This document shows positions 63,425 through 64,000 of a stretch of DNA of 64,000 bases, in pieces. The translations under genes and the position numbers were made by a program. This DNA comes from Puccinia triticina (lineage: Eukaryota; Basidiomycota; Pucciniomycetes; Pucciniales; Pucciniaceae), in the NCBI RefSeq assembly GCF_026914185.1, contig NC_070563.1, forward strand, positions 7,585,001 through 7,649,000, read 5' to 3'. Below the pieces are notes generated by a model. That model was not told the DNA's origin. It searched no databases and saw only the letters and a list, made by a program, of their open reading frames with translations. Every line of letters begins with the position of its first letter. The first letter of the stretch is position 1.

Positions 63425-64000
63425 TTCAGGGGGTGGAGGTGGTTTTTATAAAGTGATCCTGCCTTGGTGGCAGCAAAGTTAGGTTGCTTATCCTGTGAAG
63501 ATTATGGCTTGACACTTCACACAACATCTCACTGCCCTCAAAGTTTCTGGCCTGAACCCAGGCGGCTCAGTCCAACACCATGCATTTGGTCTGTTTACAT
63601 GATTCTTGGAATATTTCCAAAGGAATGGTTACCTGTGAAATCATGTTCAACCAAATTCCCAGCTGGAGGATCATTTAAAAATCCTGCTCTTGGGATAAAC
63701 TTGAATCAATTTGTTCCTGAATTAGGCCCAGATCAATTTCAGGTGGGTCATTCCAGTTTGCGGGTATTTGCACAGGGGATAGATTTGAAGAATATTCATA
63801 AGTTTGAAATGGACACTGCATATTTCTTGGTGAAGCACTCTGGGAGTTGAGCAAGTTAAAAATAGAAAACCTGGAGGTGTGGTTGCCATGATTGTTATTT
63901 CCATGCTGGGATGGAGATTTGTGTGAGTTGTGTTCAGATTGGTTTTGTGGTTGGGGATTGAAATTGTAAGAAGATTCATGATTTAGATGATACTGTGTTT
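63425..64000. other. Window end, Helitron-derived sequence
   Basis: Partly recognisable minus-strand Helitron N-terminal sequence, then low-complexity N/H/P-rich frames that run off the window. No intact gene. Confidence 0.35.

Overview
The window is nuclear DNA of a filamentous basidiomycete, and most features point to a rust fungus (Pucciniales, Puccinia-like). Genes are cut by many short GT-AG introns of about 50-130 bp. Two compact gene blocks flank a long AT-rich, transposon-packed stretch. That stretch holds several signal-peptide proteins and an amino-acid permease of the type rusts use for feeding. The species assignment is inference; the gene calls rest on reading the frames across splice sites.

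Layout. 1-10.1 kb is a gene block: the 3' end of a V-ATPase proteolipid gene (c'/VMA11-like), a NUP37-like nucleoporin, a type II membrane glycosyltransferase-like protein, an unrecognised minus-strand gene, a repeat-rich secreted protein with Kex2-type KR sites, and a mitochondrial carrier. 10.2-42.7 kb is repeat-rich. It contains small inverted-repeat elements of at least six families, solo-LTR material and a retroelement gag remnant. Two copies of one amino-acid permease gene lie in inverted orientation: a decayed copy on + (19.3-24.5 kb) and an intact 17-exon copy on - (36.7-39.8 kb). Single genes sit between the repeats: a secreted TNT-domain NAD glycohydrolase (31.1-31.9 kb), a 488-aa secreted protein (33.7-35.2 kb) and a 108-aa secreted protein whose signal peptide is split by an intron (41.1-41.5 kb).

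42.7-59.5 kb is a second gene block, all on the minus strand: a very large POM1/DYRK-type kinase (about 2048 aa), an RBM25-like splicing factor (RRM plus PWI), a coiled-coil protein of unknown role, and a probable but unresolved membrane-protein gene. 59.6-64 kb returns to repeats and ends in an internally deleted Helitron.

Functionally, the gene blocks encode housekeeping functions: vacuolar acidification, nuclear pore, glycosylation, mitochondrial transport, polarity kinase and splicing. The repeat-rich middle holds the secreted or nutrient-acquisition genes. This fits a two-speed genome in which candidate effectors and transporters sit among transposons. The decayed permease copy shows C-to-T type changes at former CpG sites, suggesting methylation-linked decay of duplicated DNA.
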